The notes beneath the pieces were generated by a model, which ran no database searches, had not been told where the DNA came from, and was given only the letters and a program-made list of their open reading frames with translations. A stretch of 64,000 nt of DNA from Siphonodentalium dalli (taxonomy: Eukaryota; Mollusca; Scaphopoda; Gadilida; Siphonodentaliidae): NCBI GenBank assembly GCA_032622095.1, contig CP136065.1:245335474-245399473 (forward strand), read 5' to 3'. Positions 41,401 to 56,400 of the stretch are shown in pieces. The position numbers and the translations under genes are program-made. Each line of letters begins with the position of its first letter. Within the stretch, counting starts at the first letter, position 1.

Positions 41401-44400
41401 TTAACAATTTCGGAAAAAATTGATGGCTCCCATCTAGAGGTAACCCCAAAAATCTGTATGAAGTTTGGTGATGATCCGATGAGGGATGCAGCATGTAGGG
41501 TGAGCCAAAGGAAATTGCTGATGGACAAATGGATGAACGATGGATGTCAACACATGGCAATAGCTCAAACTTTAAGTAAAGTTGAGCTAAAAATGAAAGT
41601 GTCAATGACAATGTAGCTCAAATTGAGATGGGATAATGTTAGTGATGAAGCAATGATCGGAAACGACAATCGGAATCGGCCGATTATGGCCCATTGGATA
41701 ACAATCGGCACTTGGGTTTCAACATCGGCATTACCGATTACCTAATTATAATCAGGTGCTTGCTTTTCTTCAAAAAACTGTGTTAAATATGATGATGTTT
41801 TGTTGAATAAATGACCAGTAAACATGGGGAAAGTGTTACCATTGATGATATACGTCCACGTCCTGCTTAACACAGGTATAAATCGAAAGCACGTGACACT
41901 TAATTACGCAGTTGACTGCACTATTTACTACGCTTATTCATCCTAAGAATATATCAAGTAACAGTTATTATATATCGAATGAATTGAAATAATTATGTAA
42001 AATAGCCAGACGAGACCCATTATATAAAATGTAGTGAGTTTACAACATCCCCATTGTTCACAAATTAACAAGCCCATCCATACCTACCTTTATACTTTCC
42101 CAAATGTATACTTATGTATACTGGTATATTACTGCTGTTGGTGCTTCCAAATCTAAGTAGTATATGACACATATAACATATTGTGGTATAATTATTACAA
42201 TAATCAAAATCGGAATCGTCGATTGTGATCTCAAATAATCGGCATTTGGCGCAATGCTCTTTTTAAAGTCCAGCTGAACTGTAACCTAATTTGAGTATTG
42301 ATATATCATCCCGTGGCTCATCACTAGATAATGTACATTAGACAATACATTAGACAAGGTCAATCTGAAGTTTGGGATCAATCGGGTGAAGAATTTAGTC
42401 ATGTAAAATGTAAAGTACAAGACGGCTGCTGGTGACCATGTTTATGTGATTTCAATAGTCCCCCAAAAAAATATATCAGGTGACAAAAATAGCCCCTTTT
42501 ACTGTCCCATAAGCCATGAAATGAAAGTGTCAATGACACTGTAGATCAACTTGGAGAGGTGGTAATTTTACGCTGACCAGTCAGTAGAATGATAAAAAAT
42601 AAGGATAGTCAAAAGGTTTTAGTAAAGGAATTGTAGTGTAGGGACCAGCCTAGAGGGCGACTTGAGATAAATTTTCTCCCTAAAATGTTCCACTTCTACC
42701 TATTTTTGTCCTAATTCTTACTAACTATGATGGTTTTATAAATGGGCTATTGTATTGCAAAATACTTATTTGACCATAGAAGCGTGATGTTGGGGTGTAA
42801 CAAGCCTTGAAATAGTGTGTCTGTCATTTGCAGAATGAGGTCCCCAGAGGGTGAATTTGGTGATGCTAGCCCGCTATGCGGGGTAGCATACTAAATTCAC
42901 CCTCTGGGGACCTCATTCTGCAAATGACAGACACACTATTTCAGATGAATCATCATCGATGTGTCCTGTGCTGAGGAAATCATGAGTGCACATGGCCGCA
43001 TGTTACAGTTGATATTGTTGGCATTTTTGAAAACCCGCTGATACAAAAAATATGAAAATAAATTGTGCCATTCTCCCAAAATTATGATATTAAATGCTGC
43101 TAATCTCTCACATTAAGGCCAAAAAACAAAGTTTTGGTTCTCAGGCCCAGCCGCATTTTTTTTTTATTTTATCAACATGTCCATAGCAGATATGTGTTGA
43201 ATATTAGTGTGCATTGAGCTCTAACATCTAATGTGTTAAAAAGTGACTTGCAGGCTTACAACATGAAGTAGATGACTACAATTAAGAAAATGATTAGCTG
43301 ATCCTCATGCTCTTCTTACAATTAGTCATTGTGAACAACTTACACTAATTGTAACTTTATACAATTGAAAGGCACAGGACTAAATTCAGGATCACATATT
43401 AGAATGGGGAGGTATCAGGTTTTAGACAACAATAACAGTAGTTAATGTCAGGGGCATTATATATTGTTAGGTAATCCCAGTCATACACTGGTAGCACAAT
43501 GTCATTTTTGTATAAGACTAAATGAGTTTATATGCATAACAGTTGCCTCTACCTTTCTGGTTATTACTAGACAGAGGAAGGTATCTTTGTCCATGCTTAC
43601 TATGCGCAGAAAAAAATAAAAAATAAAAATAAAACCCTCCCTCCCTAAAAATTTATTTGAAGAAAAAAAATTGCCCGAGAACAAAAAACACTTTTTTTTT
43701 GGCCTAATGTTTGGTTATTATTCATAGTTATTAGGGTCATGAAGCAGCGACCAGCCTAGAGGGCGACTTGGGAGACAGGGACCAGCCTAGAGGGCGACTT
43801 GGGAGACAGGGATCAGCCTAGAGGGCGACTTGGGAGACATCTTCTCCTTAAAATGTGCCACTTCTCCCTATTTTTGTTCAAGGGAGAAGTGACTTCTCTC
43901 TCATATATCAGTATGCATATGTCCCAACAGCATATTTAAAGTGTATTTCCTGATTATTATAGGGTTCTTACTCACTATAATAATTTTATAAATGGGCTCT
44001 TGTATTGTATAATACTTATTGGATCATAGAAAGCTGATGTTGGGGTGTAAATTGAACTTCAGTCATTGTTACTTCTCCCTGATTACAGTCCACTTCTCCC
44101 TAATGACCAAACAGGGAGAAGTGACTTCTCCCAATTTGAAACTTCTTGGCTGGTCATTGTCATGAAGTGAACATAACGACTCCATATCTCAACCATTGTT
44201 TCATAAGTTTAATTGACATATTACATCTCTACTATTTTTTGTTCTATAGCGACTACTGATCAATTTCAATTTTGTAGCACCCACTTCACCCATTTCACCC
44301 TGAAAATCTGGTCTAGATGGACCCTTGCAAAAACACTGGTCAGGGAACTGGTCAGGGAAAACAAAGTATATTGCAACATTTTTAACAAAATAATGAATTG

Positions 44401-47400
44401 CTTTATTGTATTTAGATATCTGTGTTTTAAGAGGCGTCTTGCTAAATTAACCATTGTCATTTGTATGGAAGGACGGAACCAGGGTTATCAAAGTACCGAC
44501 GGTACCACAACTTTCGGTACCGGTTCCGTACTGATGTTCAGTACCGCAAACCGCGTCGGTATCGGTACTCATTGAGTGGTCTTTTATACTGCAAATAACT
44601 TTGGTTTCGTGGGTTCCATCATCAATTATTTGTTAAGTTCGAGGTTTAGTCAAACAACGAAAATAAAAATCGCTACGACATTTACAATTAAGTTGTTGCC
44701 TGCGGCGGTTTTCGGCAAGTCGCAAGGAATTTTTAAAAGACGGAATACTGAGTGGAACGAATGTAGACATGTATGTTTGACTACTGGGTCGGCTAACATT
44801 GTAGGCTTGTATCATATTGTATGGATACATGGTAGTGACGATCACACGGTGTCACGGTACACCATATTATTTGTGTGGTAATTAATTAGAGAACTCACTA
44901 ATCGGCCATAAATCCATAATGCCGCCCTATTACTCGCATGTTGTAACTTGTAAATTTGTAATTTCATAAATGATGTCAACAGCGGCCAGTTTTCCTAAAA
45001 GTTCTAGTAAACTTTCCCTTTTAGTTTGGATAAATGGGGTCAATGGCATCTGCTTAAATTTTGGAGTCGAACCTTGACCACTTGTCTGAACTTCCGAATC
45101 CACTGATATTTTGTGTTTTGTCGACAAATGTTTTTTCATTCCCGTTGTACTTCCCTTCGATCTGGCTATTACAGTACTGTATTCGGCGCATCTGGCTTTC
45201 TGCGATCGAGTCATTTTCGTGTGGGATAAAATAATCCCAGACGTGACTAGATTTCCTGGAAGCCATTGTAATTCGTAAAAGGTAAAACACAACTTGACAG
45301 AGTAACAGACTCCTCTCAAATGATTCCCCGAAACGGCACGTGCAGAACACTGCAGACTTGCATCCGGCAGCATTCCGGCTGCATCAAAGAAATACAATCA
45401 TCACAAGCTCCCACACAATGTTGCATTCTGTCAATTTCGTGACAAGTTGTCATAGTTCGGCACACTGTGCCTTTGATGTTTGAATGTGCTGACGATATCA
45501 CATTAACCCATTGCAGTTGGGTTTGGCCTTATGTTGAGCTGCTTAATCAACCCTTTACATTCGCCAAGAGGTATATTAATAGAAATCAACAATCAGTACC
45601 GAGATCCGTCGGTACTCGACGTCAGAACCGGTACCGATTTAATTCCTGATTACCGCCGGTTCCGGTACCGGTACCAGTACCTATTGACAACCCTGGACGG
45701 AACTCATTTCCATATCTCTGGCCAAACTTTGATTGTGAGATATATTTCAATTGCAAGGAATCAAAATGAAAGATAAGTAAACAAGTCTGAGTTTAGAGTG
45801 TCTGACATTTGCAGAATGAGGTCCCCAGAGGGTGAATTTAGTGACACTTATTCCGAATAGCGGGCTAGCATCACCAAATTTACCATCTGGAAACCTCATT
45901 GCTTAGGCCTCATCTTCTAGGAAATATCTACAGGCTCAAATTAACATTCTTTTCAGTTACTTGTTCCCTTCTGGAAAGTGTCTGTATCTCCTAATTTGCA
46001 TATGCTAAATTGCATAATCGAGGTGCCCAATGGGTGAACATCAACTTCAACTGGGGAACTGATCGTAGGTCTCCCATAGCAGTTGAGACCTAAGCTGAAT
46101 GATGTCCCCAGAGGGTGAATTTGGTGATGCTAGCCCACTATGCAAGATAGCATCACTAAATTCACCCTCTGAGGACCTCATTCTGCAAATGACAGGCACA
46201 CTAAACTCAGGCTTGACATTATCAGGAAATCAGTATAGCAGGCTAGCATCACTAAATTCACCCTCTGGGGACCTCATGTGTCTAATAAGACAGATGATTA
46301 TTGAAGAATTTTCGTGTTGTCAGAATATTTTCATAAAATTAGAACAATTTATCAGACTTTATCAGAATAATCAGTTGACGATCAAATGGCGTGTCTGGCA
46401 TAGCGGGCTAGCATCACTAAATTCACCCTCTGGGGACCTCATTCTGCTAAGGCCCTCAACTGCTATGGCAGACCTAGGATCAGATTGAAGTTCCCCAGTT
46501 GAAGTTGGTGATGTTCACCCATTGTGCACCTCAATTGTGAATTTTATCTTCTGCAAATTAAGGGATATAGAAACTTCCTAGAAGGGAAATATAACTAAAG
46601 ACAATGTTAATTTGATACTATAGATACTTCTCAGAAGATGAGGCCTAAGCAGAATGAGGTCTTCAGAGGATGAATTTGGTGATGCTAGCCCGCTGTGCGT
46701 GATAGCATCACTAAATTCACCCTCTGGGGACCTCATTCTGCAAATGACAGACACGCTATTTGCAATCTTGATAATCAGTTGACGATAAAATGGCTTATAT
46801 TTTTGAAATCATGATAGTAGTTCTGCGATCACTCTTTAGAATGTACTGTCCACATTTTATCTAAATAATCTCAATCTCACTAGTGATATACAGTAATGCC
46901 CTAAATAATCGACTGTTTAAAGACATATTATGTACTTATTCGGATGCGTGAAACTAATAAGTTAGCATTCAGGCGCTATGCCAACTGGAGGAATATAGCA
47001 TTCTAGTAACATGGGCAAAAATTTCAGACAAATCGACCTTACCGCTCCATAGAAAACATCGTCTGAACTACGCGCAATTGTAAATATTTACTTCTCGAAT
47101 CGGGACGCTACTATATTGCTAACGAAAACGATTTCTCCATCGAGTTTCATTGTATTTAATTAATATATAAGAATGATAGTGTTTGTTGTCAATTTGGATA
47201 TAACATTTTTTTTAAATACTACTTTGAACAAGATTATTCTCCATTTCTATTTGATCACCCTACTGGAGTGTTTCACATCATTTTAACCACAGCAGAATTA
47301 TGGGTAATTTTTCAGGATTCAGTTGGAAATATGGCTTGTTGCCATTCATCGGAAAGTTCTCAGTGAGAGCTTTCTGATGAATGGCAACAAGCCATATTTC

Positions 47401-50400
47401 CGACTAAATCCTGAAAAATTACCCATAATTCTGCTGTGGTCGATTATTTAGGACATTGCTCTACCATACAATGTTTTATATGTTAACCAATACAGTTAAC
47501 CCTTTACCCAACAAACCGGCCAAAACCGGCCAAATAAAGATTCAACAGCCTAAAATATCTTCGGTCTGTCTCAATAGAACCATACAAATATGGATATCAT
47601 TGGAACCGGCTCGTTGACCACATTGTGATAGTTACAGTTATGCCCTGTGCCAATGCATTCTCTTATATATGCGAGTCGACCATAGGTCGCCTCGCATATA
47701 TAAGAGAATGCATTGGCCTAAAAAAAATCTGTTTTTTAACACTTTTTACCATTTTTTCTTACATTCTTTAACAATTTTATAATTTTTAATGTGTTAAGCC
47801 AATGCATTCTCTTATATATGCGAGGCGACCTATGGTCGACTCGCATATATAAGAGAATGCATTGGCACAGGGCCGTTCTGTTGGGTAAAGGGTTAAGTGG
47901 TTGCCTGACAAGGTGACTCATCTGTCTGGGTCAACGAAAATCACAGTCAGAATGGAGCACTGGCTGACGGACCATACAGCCTTTCCACTGGCTGACGGAC
48001 CATACAGCCTTTCCATTTGTCAAAATAAGTATAGTGAAAGATATAATGGCAGACAAATTGCTCTTCGTTCTAATGACATGAATTTGAATTTTGAGGTGGA
48101 AGCTGCATCCTGGAGTGGTTTAATGGAATTTTGAAAACAGTTTTAGAACGTACCCCAAAATTTTATTTTATGCCAAAAGTAGAATTTAGACATTTTTGGG
48201 AAATTACTCCCGATGAGTTAAAATGTTTGGATAAGATCATCATCAGTTGCAGTTTGCTGACTTTGTGCCATGCTAAGCGCATGTCACATTATACGTTAAT
48301 AATCTCAATCTCACTAGTGACATACCCGACAGCTCGTATCCTGAGACGCCTGAAGCAGCCGTCCACCCGCTGCATGTCACCGTACTTTTGGTCTGGTAAA
48401 ATATTCCAGATGGCCCAAGTGTGGTAGGATCCAGTGTACATGTTCCACCAGACGGAGGATCGTTTATAGTCATTTTGACTGAACTCTTTCCTTCGGCTTC
48501 ATCACAGGTAACCTCAACATACGCATAAAAGTAGTTGAACATATTATACTTCTCCATCAACTCTGTGCTAAATATGACGCTTGAGCTTTGACATGATTCT
48601 GAAAAATACACAAATTTATAACGAATCAAAGCTGGACGCTTTGGGTCGTATATAGACTATATTTGATTTTGTAACGTCACCAATTATAGCAACCACCAGG
48701 TGGTTGTTTATACCTTAGGCGCAGGTGAATGACGTCATATATTTTTTCTATATCCATCAGTGATTTTTCAAAGATCGCGGGTATGGATTTTGGAGAAATT
48801 GTCATGTGACTTCCGGTTAGCAACCGTGTGGAGATAGCAAAAAAAATGCGGAATTAGGAATGAAGCTTTGTGATAAAAATGAAAGTAACTGCTTCACAAC
48901 TTACGAGGAATTCACATGTGATTTAGATCTATTTAATTTCATTTAGACCAATTTCGTTGGTTAGCTTAATGAAAACGAAAAACGAAGAAGTCATGACGAG
49001 AATCCAGACAAGATTTTACAATCAATGACATGTTGATCTTGTCAAGATGGCATGTCGTCACTGTCGTGACCACTGTATGATGTTACATAAATTATTCTTA
49101 GCATTATGTCGCCAAAAAAAAGGCAATTTGAGACACATCATGTGTGGTTGCTCCACTACGTGTCACGTACGATTCATATTATATATAATATATGTTCTGC
49201 TCCAGTAAGAAACAAACGTCTATTTTGAGAGTTGAGTATATACAGAAACGTCCCATATTTTAACAAAAACCAACTATATTATATTAAAGTAAATATTTTT
49301 TGACGTCCAAAATTAATCTCATCTCACTTAATCTTGGAGTTAACTGTTTCATGAGGGGAGCTGCGCTGGTGCAGCATTAAAGATCCTGTGCCAGTGCATT
49401 CTCTTATATATGTGAGTCTCCCATAGGAACCTTGCACATAAACGAGAATGCACTGGCTTACAAGGTCAAGGTAATTTTTTTTAAGGCAATGTATTCTCTT
49501 TTATAATTGTTAAAGAATGTAAGGAAAATGGAAAAAAAAATGATAAAAAAAAGTGTTGAAGAATGTAAGAAATTTTTTCGTTTAAATTATAAAAAATTGT
49601 TAGGCCGATGGATTCTCTTATATATGCGAGGCAATCTATGGTCGACTCGCATGTATAAGATAATGCACAGGCACAGGGTCTTTAATGTTGCGCCAGCGCA
49701 GTTCCCGTCATGAAAGAGTTAAGACAAGACACTTATCAATATTCAGTTATTATATGAAGCTTGCGTCGCCATCTGCCTTTACAAACCTTGACAAGATATA
49801 TCACTCTCTAGTAGTGGTACGTTCCATCAGTAGTCATATGCCTTCATTGTAAAGGTACAGTAATGCTCTAAGTAATCGACTTCTTAACCACAGCAGGGAG
49901 AGCTTTCCGATGAATGGCAACAAGCCATATTTCCGACTAAATCCTGAAAAGTTACCCATAATTCTGCTGTGGTTAAGAAGTCGATTACTTAGAGCATTAC
50001 TGTACAAAAGTAAACCATAAAACATAGAACAAACCTTGACATGCGACGTCACTCTCTAGTAGTGGTACATTCCATCGGTAGTCGTATGCCTTCATTGTCC
50101 ACTTGTAGACGGGATTAGTGCAAGTTCCCTCAATAATCGATGCCCTCCATGACACAATTTCATTTCTGTTAACGACGAAGTTATAGTCCTGTCCTCGTCT
50201 CCATGGCATTCCAAACCCAGGTCTGGAAGATAATTGTCAACTACTGTCAATGGCTTTGATTTCATCGGCATTTGGTTTCCCGTAAAAAGGTAATTCAGGA
50301 ATTAGTGGCTTTGAGTAGACCAGGCCTTCTCAGTACACAACAGCTTGAATATATCGGTTGGGTTGATGCTGTTTTGGACCAGGTTCCGGCCATCCCGTTA

Positions 50401-53400
50401 CTCTTCTGTAACGGACTTTACGCCCAGAAAATCCATGTAAACAATATTTTAAATGATTTAATCATCACTATACCTTTTTCTATCATGGTATATGATATAT
50501 CATTTTGATGGATTAATGGCGTACATGTCAGTTGTTTAATCAAATTCAGCGGTTTACGTGAATGCCCAGATTCCATGTGTACATGTTGTACGTCTTTTGA
50601 ATGAAAGTCCATTATAGAAGCGATCTGGTATGGGACTCAGTCCAAAACAGCATCAATCTAACCAACACTTTTGTGTCACAATGCTGTAAGCATGATTGCT
50701 TGGGTAACTGGACAAGGTCAGTGGCAGCTGATCCCGTTGAGTGGTATGGGCTATTTCCCCCCACAGGCTGGGAGTAATCTTGAGTAATCTCCAATTATCC
50801 ACCAGTATTCCTTGACATAGAGAAGTTATGATTTGCTGTGGGTATTTTGTGGTGATTCTATTGGGCATGACTTGGTGGAGAATATATGTAAACATGAAAT
50901 TTTACAGTCATAATTTTGACACATTGCATATTTTCGAGGATCAAAATTACTTTACTTTGCGGAACTTTTTTTTGTTTTCGGGGGATAAAAATGAAATATG
51001 AGAAAGTTGATGACACATGGATGGACGGAACACATTTTTGTATCAACCTATATACCCTGTGCCAATGCATTCTCTTATATATGCGAGTCGACCATAGGTC
51101 GCCTCGCATATATAAGAGAATGCATTGGCCTAACAATTTTTCATCATTTGTTATTATTTTTTACAATTTTAATAATTTTTTCTTATATTCTTTACAGACT
51201 TATTTTGTAGGTTTAGTGCCAGGGAATCTTACGTTTTTCATGGGCATCAAAATTATTACTATGAATACTTGGTGATAGTTTTGAGTTATAACATGCCCCT
51301 AAGGTTTTATCCAGTTTGTTTTAAAATTTGCTATAGCATGCTTAAGCATACCCAAAAAAAAAAAAAAAAAATTTTAATTTTTATTTTTTTAGGGCCAATT
51401 TTACAGACCGTAAATTAGGCACTGAAAGGGTTAAGAGGCGTCTTGCTAAATTGTCATTTGCATGGATGGACGGAACACATTTCCATATCTCTGGCCAAAC
51501 TTTGATTGTGAGATTTATTTCAATTGCAAGGAATCAAAATGAAAGACAAGTAAACAAGCCTGAGTTCAGAGTGTCTGACATTTGCAGAATGAGGTCCCCA
51601 GAGGGTGAATTTAGTGACACTTATTCCGAATAGCGGGCTAGCATCACCAAATTTACCCTCTGGGGACCTCATTCTGCTTAGGCCTCAACTGATATGGGAG
51701 ACCTAGGATCAGATTGAGGTTCCCCAGTTGAAGTTGGTGATGTTCACCCATTAGTCACCTCGATTATGCAATTTATCTTCTGAAAATTAGGGGATATAGA
51801 AACTTCCCATAAGGGAAAAAGTAATTAAACAATGTTAATTTGAGAGAGGTGCCCATATTGTGAAAGCGAGATAGCATCCCTGAATTCACCCTCATTCTGC
51901 AAATGACAGACACATTAAACTCAGACTTGTAAGTAAATTGATGACTTACTCTAAAGAAACTGTGACAGTTGCGCCAGTTACCACCTCCATCTGGTGGTAT
52001 GCATAAGCGGTCCTCGCCCCTTTATGGATAGTAAGATACATGGTACACCTCACTTGGTCCATGTGCATGTTTTTAGCATGGAACATGAGGATTCCGTCAG
52101 TTTGGCCTGTTGTGTCCACCATTCCGGGGCCTTCCATGAAGCACCCGTTGTAGTTGAGTGTTGCCTCTGCCACTGCTTTAGTTTTCGGCATGCTCGCAGT
52201 TGTGTATAACCAGGCCCCATTCATCGAAACCTTGATAGCATCTGTCTTACAGCTGCAGTTCCATGTGAATTTGTCGATTTTCTGTCAAACATAGATGGGA
52301 ATTAAGTTATAATATATGTTAGGCCAAAGCGAAAAATAGGCATGTTTCCACTCCCCCGCCCGCCCCACCTCAAAACCCCCCGACGAAACTCACTTTATTT
52401 ATTTTCCAAATCCCGAAAAATAAAATACGATGTATTTACTATTTCCACGTGAATTAATACTACACTATTTATATTGTTATATATAGACCTCTCACATAAA
52501 CAAGCATACTAAAATTGTCTCCTTATTTGGTTATTAAATCGCCCCACTGACAATAAAATTCCGTGTTGTGACCGATATAGCAACAGATTGTAAACAAAAA
52601 CAAACGCGCACGTGGTTTTCAGACACACTGTAAAATGAAGCTCCATGGCGGCATTAGGGTGATGAGTTTATGACCGCATTATTAATGTACGTCAACTAAC
52701 GACATGCCCAAATATACCGGCAAAATAATGCTACACAATATTTACGCGAACGCAATCGCAAAGAATACATCTGTCCCAAAACTTCCAACGGTGTCTGAAA
52801 AGAACGGACTGTAACAACCGGATGATATAGGCCTACGGTAATTTACCGAACGGAAGCCGGAGTGTATATTTACCGGAAGATCTAAAACAATTTTGCCAAC
52901 ATCCGGGAAATAGTGTCAACATGTTGTCCCAAACAAGTGCCAGCAGCGTGTTGGCACTTAAGTTTTTTAAATGCATACACATGGCGCAAGGCAGAAACAA
53001 AATGACAAAGGTTCCCCACTGCAACACCTTTTTTCAAGTCTATGAAAAGAATCACCCCAAAGGCCTTGACGCCCAAAACACTACAATCAGCTGTAAAACG
53101 AATTTCGAAAGCAATGATGCACATGTAGATTTAATACAAGGCACTGAAATTCAGTACATACATTGTTAGCCTTCACAATAAGTTCATAAATGACATAATT
53201 ATTAGAAAGATAGTACAAATATGATATTTGAATTTCCCCGCGAAAAAATAAAGTGAAAAAACAAAATAAAGTGAAAAGCCACCCCCCCGCCCCTGTTTTT
53301 TTTATGGATGGGAGTGGAAACACACCTATTTTTCGCTTTGGCCTTATTAATTGGTTGTTTCCATATTGGCCGAGTTATGAGGCCAAGGTATGACGTATTG

Positions 53401-56400
53401 GCCTGAGGTCGCAGGCCGAAATTGTTGTTTCACAGGATGAAAATATTAATATAGATATATACCATTGTGTACACTAATAAATTAACAATTATTCCAACAA
53501 TTTTTATTCTTGTGAACTTTGTGAAGAACATGCCGCGATTTCACAGTACTGTCAGTTTCCACTGGGAAAGGTATTGATACAGATGCATGTACATAGTTCA
53601 TCCATGTATATTTATTCCCAAATTCAGTGACAGTCCGTACCATAATTCACCCGAAAGCAACTGATCTATCTTCCGTCGACCAAGTATTCTTTGCCGATCG
53701 AGCTAAATATGTATGATGTCATTTACGTTACCATTGACATATTGGCCGCCTTTCTACTTATTGGCCAACTTTTTTACTTATTGGCCGTGTTTTTCACTTA
53801 TTGGCCGACTTTTGTTACTTATGGTGCAGGCAGCGTTCTACTCATTGCGGCTGATAACCTATAGCTACAGTAATGCTCTAATTAATCGACTCCTTAACCA
53901 CAGCATAATTATGGGTTACTTTTCAGGATTTAGTCGGAAATATGGCTTGTTGCCATTCATCGGAAAGCTCTCGCCATACTTCCGACTAAATCCTGAAAAG
54001 TTACCCATAATTCTGCTGTGGTTAAGGAGTCGATTAATTAGAGCATTACTGTAATAAATAATTTCTTTTATAAGGCTGTTATTCATTGACGAGTCTTTAC
54101 CTTAGGAAAAGTTCAGATAATAAGTTTGTTGAACTTATTATTTAAACATTTCCCTCCAATAAATAGGACTCCATCTGTACTAGTATTATCTGTTTATCTG
54201 TCTGCGTCTGCTTTTATTACCTGAACACCCCTCCTACTTTCATACATGTATCTGAATGGCAGAATCCATTCAGTATAGAGAGGGTTATAATAAATAGATA
54301 GAACGACACAAGTGTGTGAACTGGTTAACGTTATTGCACGAGTTTGTTGTGATGCGATGGTAAAACCAGAACCGGAGGTTCGAGTTTTACCTCGCGGCAC
54401 GACAAACGAGTGCAATAACGTTAACATGTTAACACAACTGTGTTGTTCTATGCTTATAGCACTCTGAAGATTGCAGCTTGTAACATACTAATGTTTAGGT
54501 CGATATTGTTGTATTTAATTGAACAAACATGTGCTTAATGTAGACTATACCCCATAATTTGGCGAAGACATTTTCTGTTAAAGTTGACGTCGCCAGTGAT
54601 GTTGTTGACGTAATAGGTTTGTTTTTGTTCAAGAACAATACACATTTTTTTATTGAAAGTTTCAATTATTCTGTATTTTGCTGTATTTCGCACAAATAAG
54701 CCATTGGGTGTGCAATAAAAATAAATGTAATTCAACAATGAAGGGAATTGAGTTACAATTTATTTTATTTTAGGCCGTTAACACTTTCATGACTGGAGCT
54801 TCCTGAAATTCTGCAAAATCCCTGTGCCAATGCATTTTCTTATATATGCGAGTCACCCATAACAATAGGCCTAACAATATTTACCTTGACCTTGTAAGCT
54901 AGTGCATTCTCTTATGTATGCGAGGTTCTCTCTTGCATATATAAGAAAATGCACTGGCACAGGGTCTTTAATGCTGCACCAGCATAGCTCCCGTCATGAA
55001 AGGGTTTATAAAAATATGTTGCCAAAACGTCCATTCTGATTGATCAAGAGTTGCTAAAATTAGTTCTCAATTTCTCGATATACCAGCATTATGTCACAGT
55101 GCAGCTACGTACAGCCAGGAATCACATAATCTTGTCCAACTGGCAAGTTGTTTACCATAGATACTGTTGACAGGAAGTTGTCAAGCGCTGTTCAGAGTAA
55201 CTACATGGAACATGCCAAAAAATTCACCGAAAAAAGATATCTCTCTTCATAGCATGTAATGCCGATAAAATGTGGTTTTTGTGGAGTTTCTTTTAATTTT
55301 TTTTTTGATGGATTGAATTACAATGGAGATAAATGTACCCTGTATCAGTAGAATGCACTGGCTTACAAGGTCAATGTAAATATTGTTAGGCCAAGCATTC
55401 TCTTATATATACGATGCTCCCTATGGGAGACTCACATATATAAGAGGATGCAGTGGCACAGTGTTTTCGCAAAAGAAGCTCCAGTCATGGAAAGATTAAT
55501 AGAACTGCACCAAATGAAATATTTTTTATAGAACTTAGAAATGGCACCAAATTTATACTTTTTTTTATCATAGATCTTGTTTGATAGAGATGGTACAAAT
55601 AATTTTTTTAGTATAAATCTCTTCTGATAGAGATGGCACCAAGTGAAGAATCTTTCAGAAAATTTCTATACTAATGTACCCTGTATCATTGGATATATGG
55701 GGAATCAAGCATGAAAACAGTTTGTAAAAGAGTAAGCCTATTTCCATCATAGTATAACATGAAAGTGTCGATGACCCTGTATCTCAACTTGGAGAAGGGA
55801 TAATTTCATGTGTTGGTCAATGAATCGATTAAGAATGTGGAAACGTCTAAGTAATACTAGATGTCAACATGAAGAGATATATAAAGTTTGGTATTCAGCA
55901 TGAGAGATGTGACCTTTAGAGTGAGCCGAGGGATTTAGTCATGCAAAGAGTAAAATCCAAGATAGCTGCTGATGGCCATGTTTTTCAACAAAATTCAGAA
56001 AAATTTGATGGCGCCAATCTAGTGGTCACACCGAAGATCCATATGAAGTCTGGTGACGATCGGATAAGGGATGTCATCTGTAGTGTGTGCCGAAGGATTT
56101 AGTCATGCAAAGAGTAAAATCCAAAATGCATGTTTTTTCATCGATAATCATTTAAATAAGATAGTTTCCATCTAGAGGTGATTCAAATGATGCCTGTAAA
56201 TGTTTAAAACAATTCGCCAATAAATGAGGGCAGCAGGGTGTGCCAATTGATTCAATTTAAAATCAAAGATGGCTGCTGGTGGCCATGTTTTTTAACAAAT
56301 TTCGGGAAAAATGGGAGGCTCCCATCCAGAGAATTACCCCGAAGTTCCAGATGAAGTTTGGTGACGATCGGATGAGGATGAGAGGTGTGACCTGTAGGTT

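Noticed and set aside
44213-44881. Plus-strand coding frames of 100-120 codons in the hAT region
   Set aside because: They cross the element border and the target duplication, so they cannot be an original gene.
54340-54400. tRNA-like T-arm (GGTTCGAGTT)
   Set aside because: It lies in the loop of a small inverted-repeat element; no tRNA fold.
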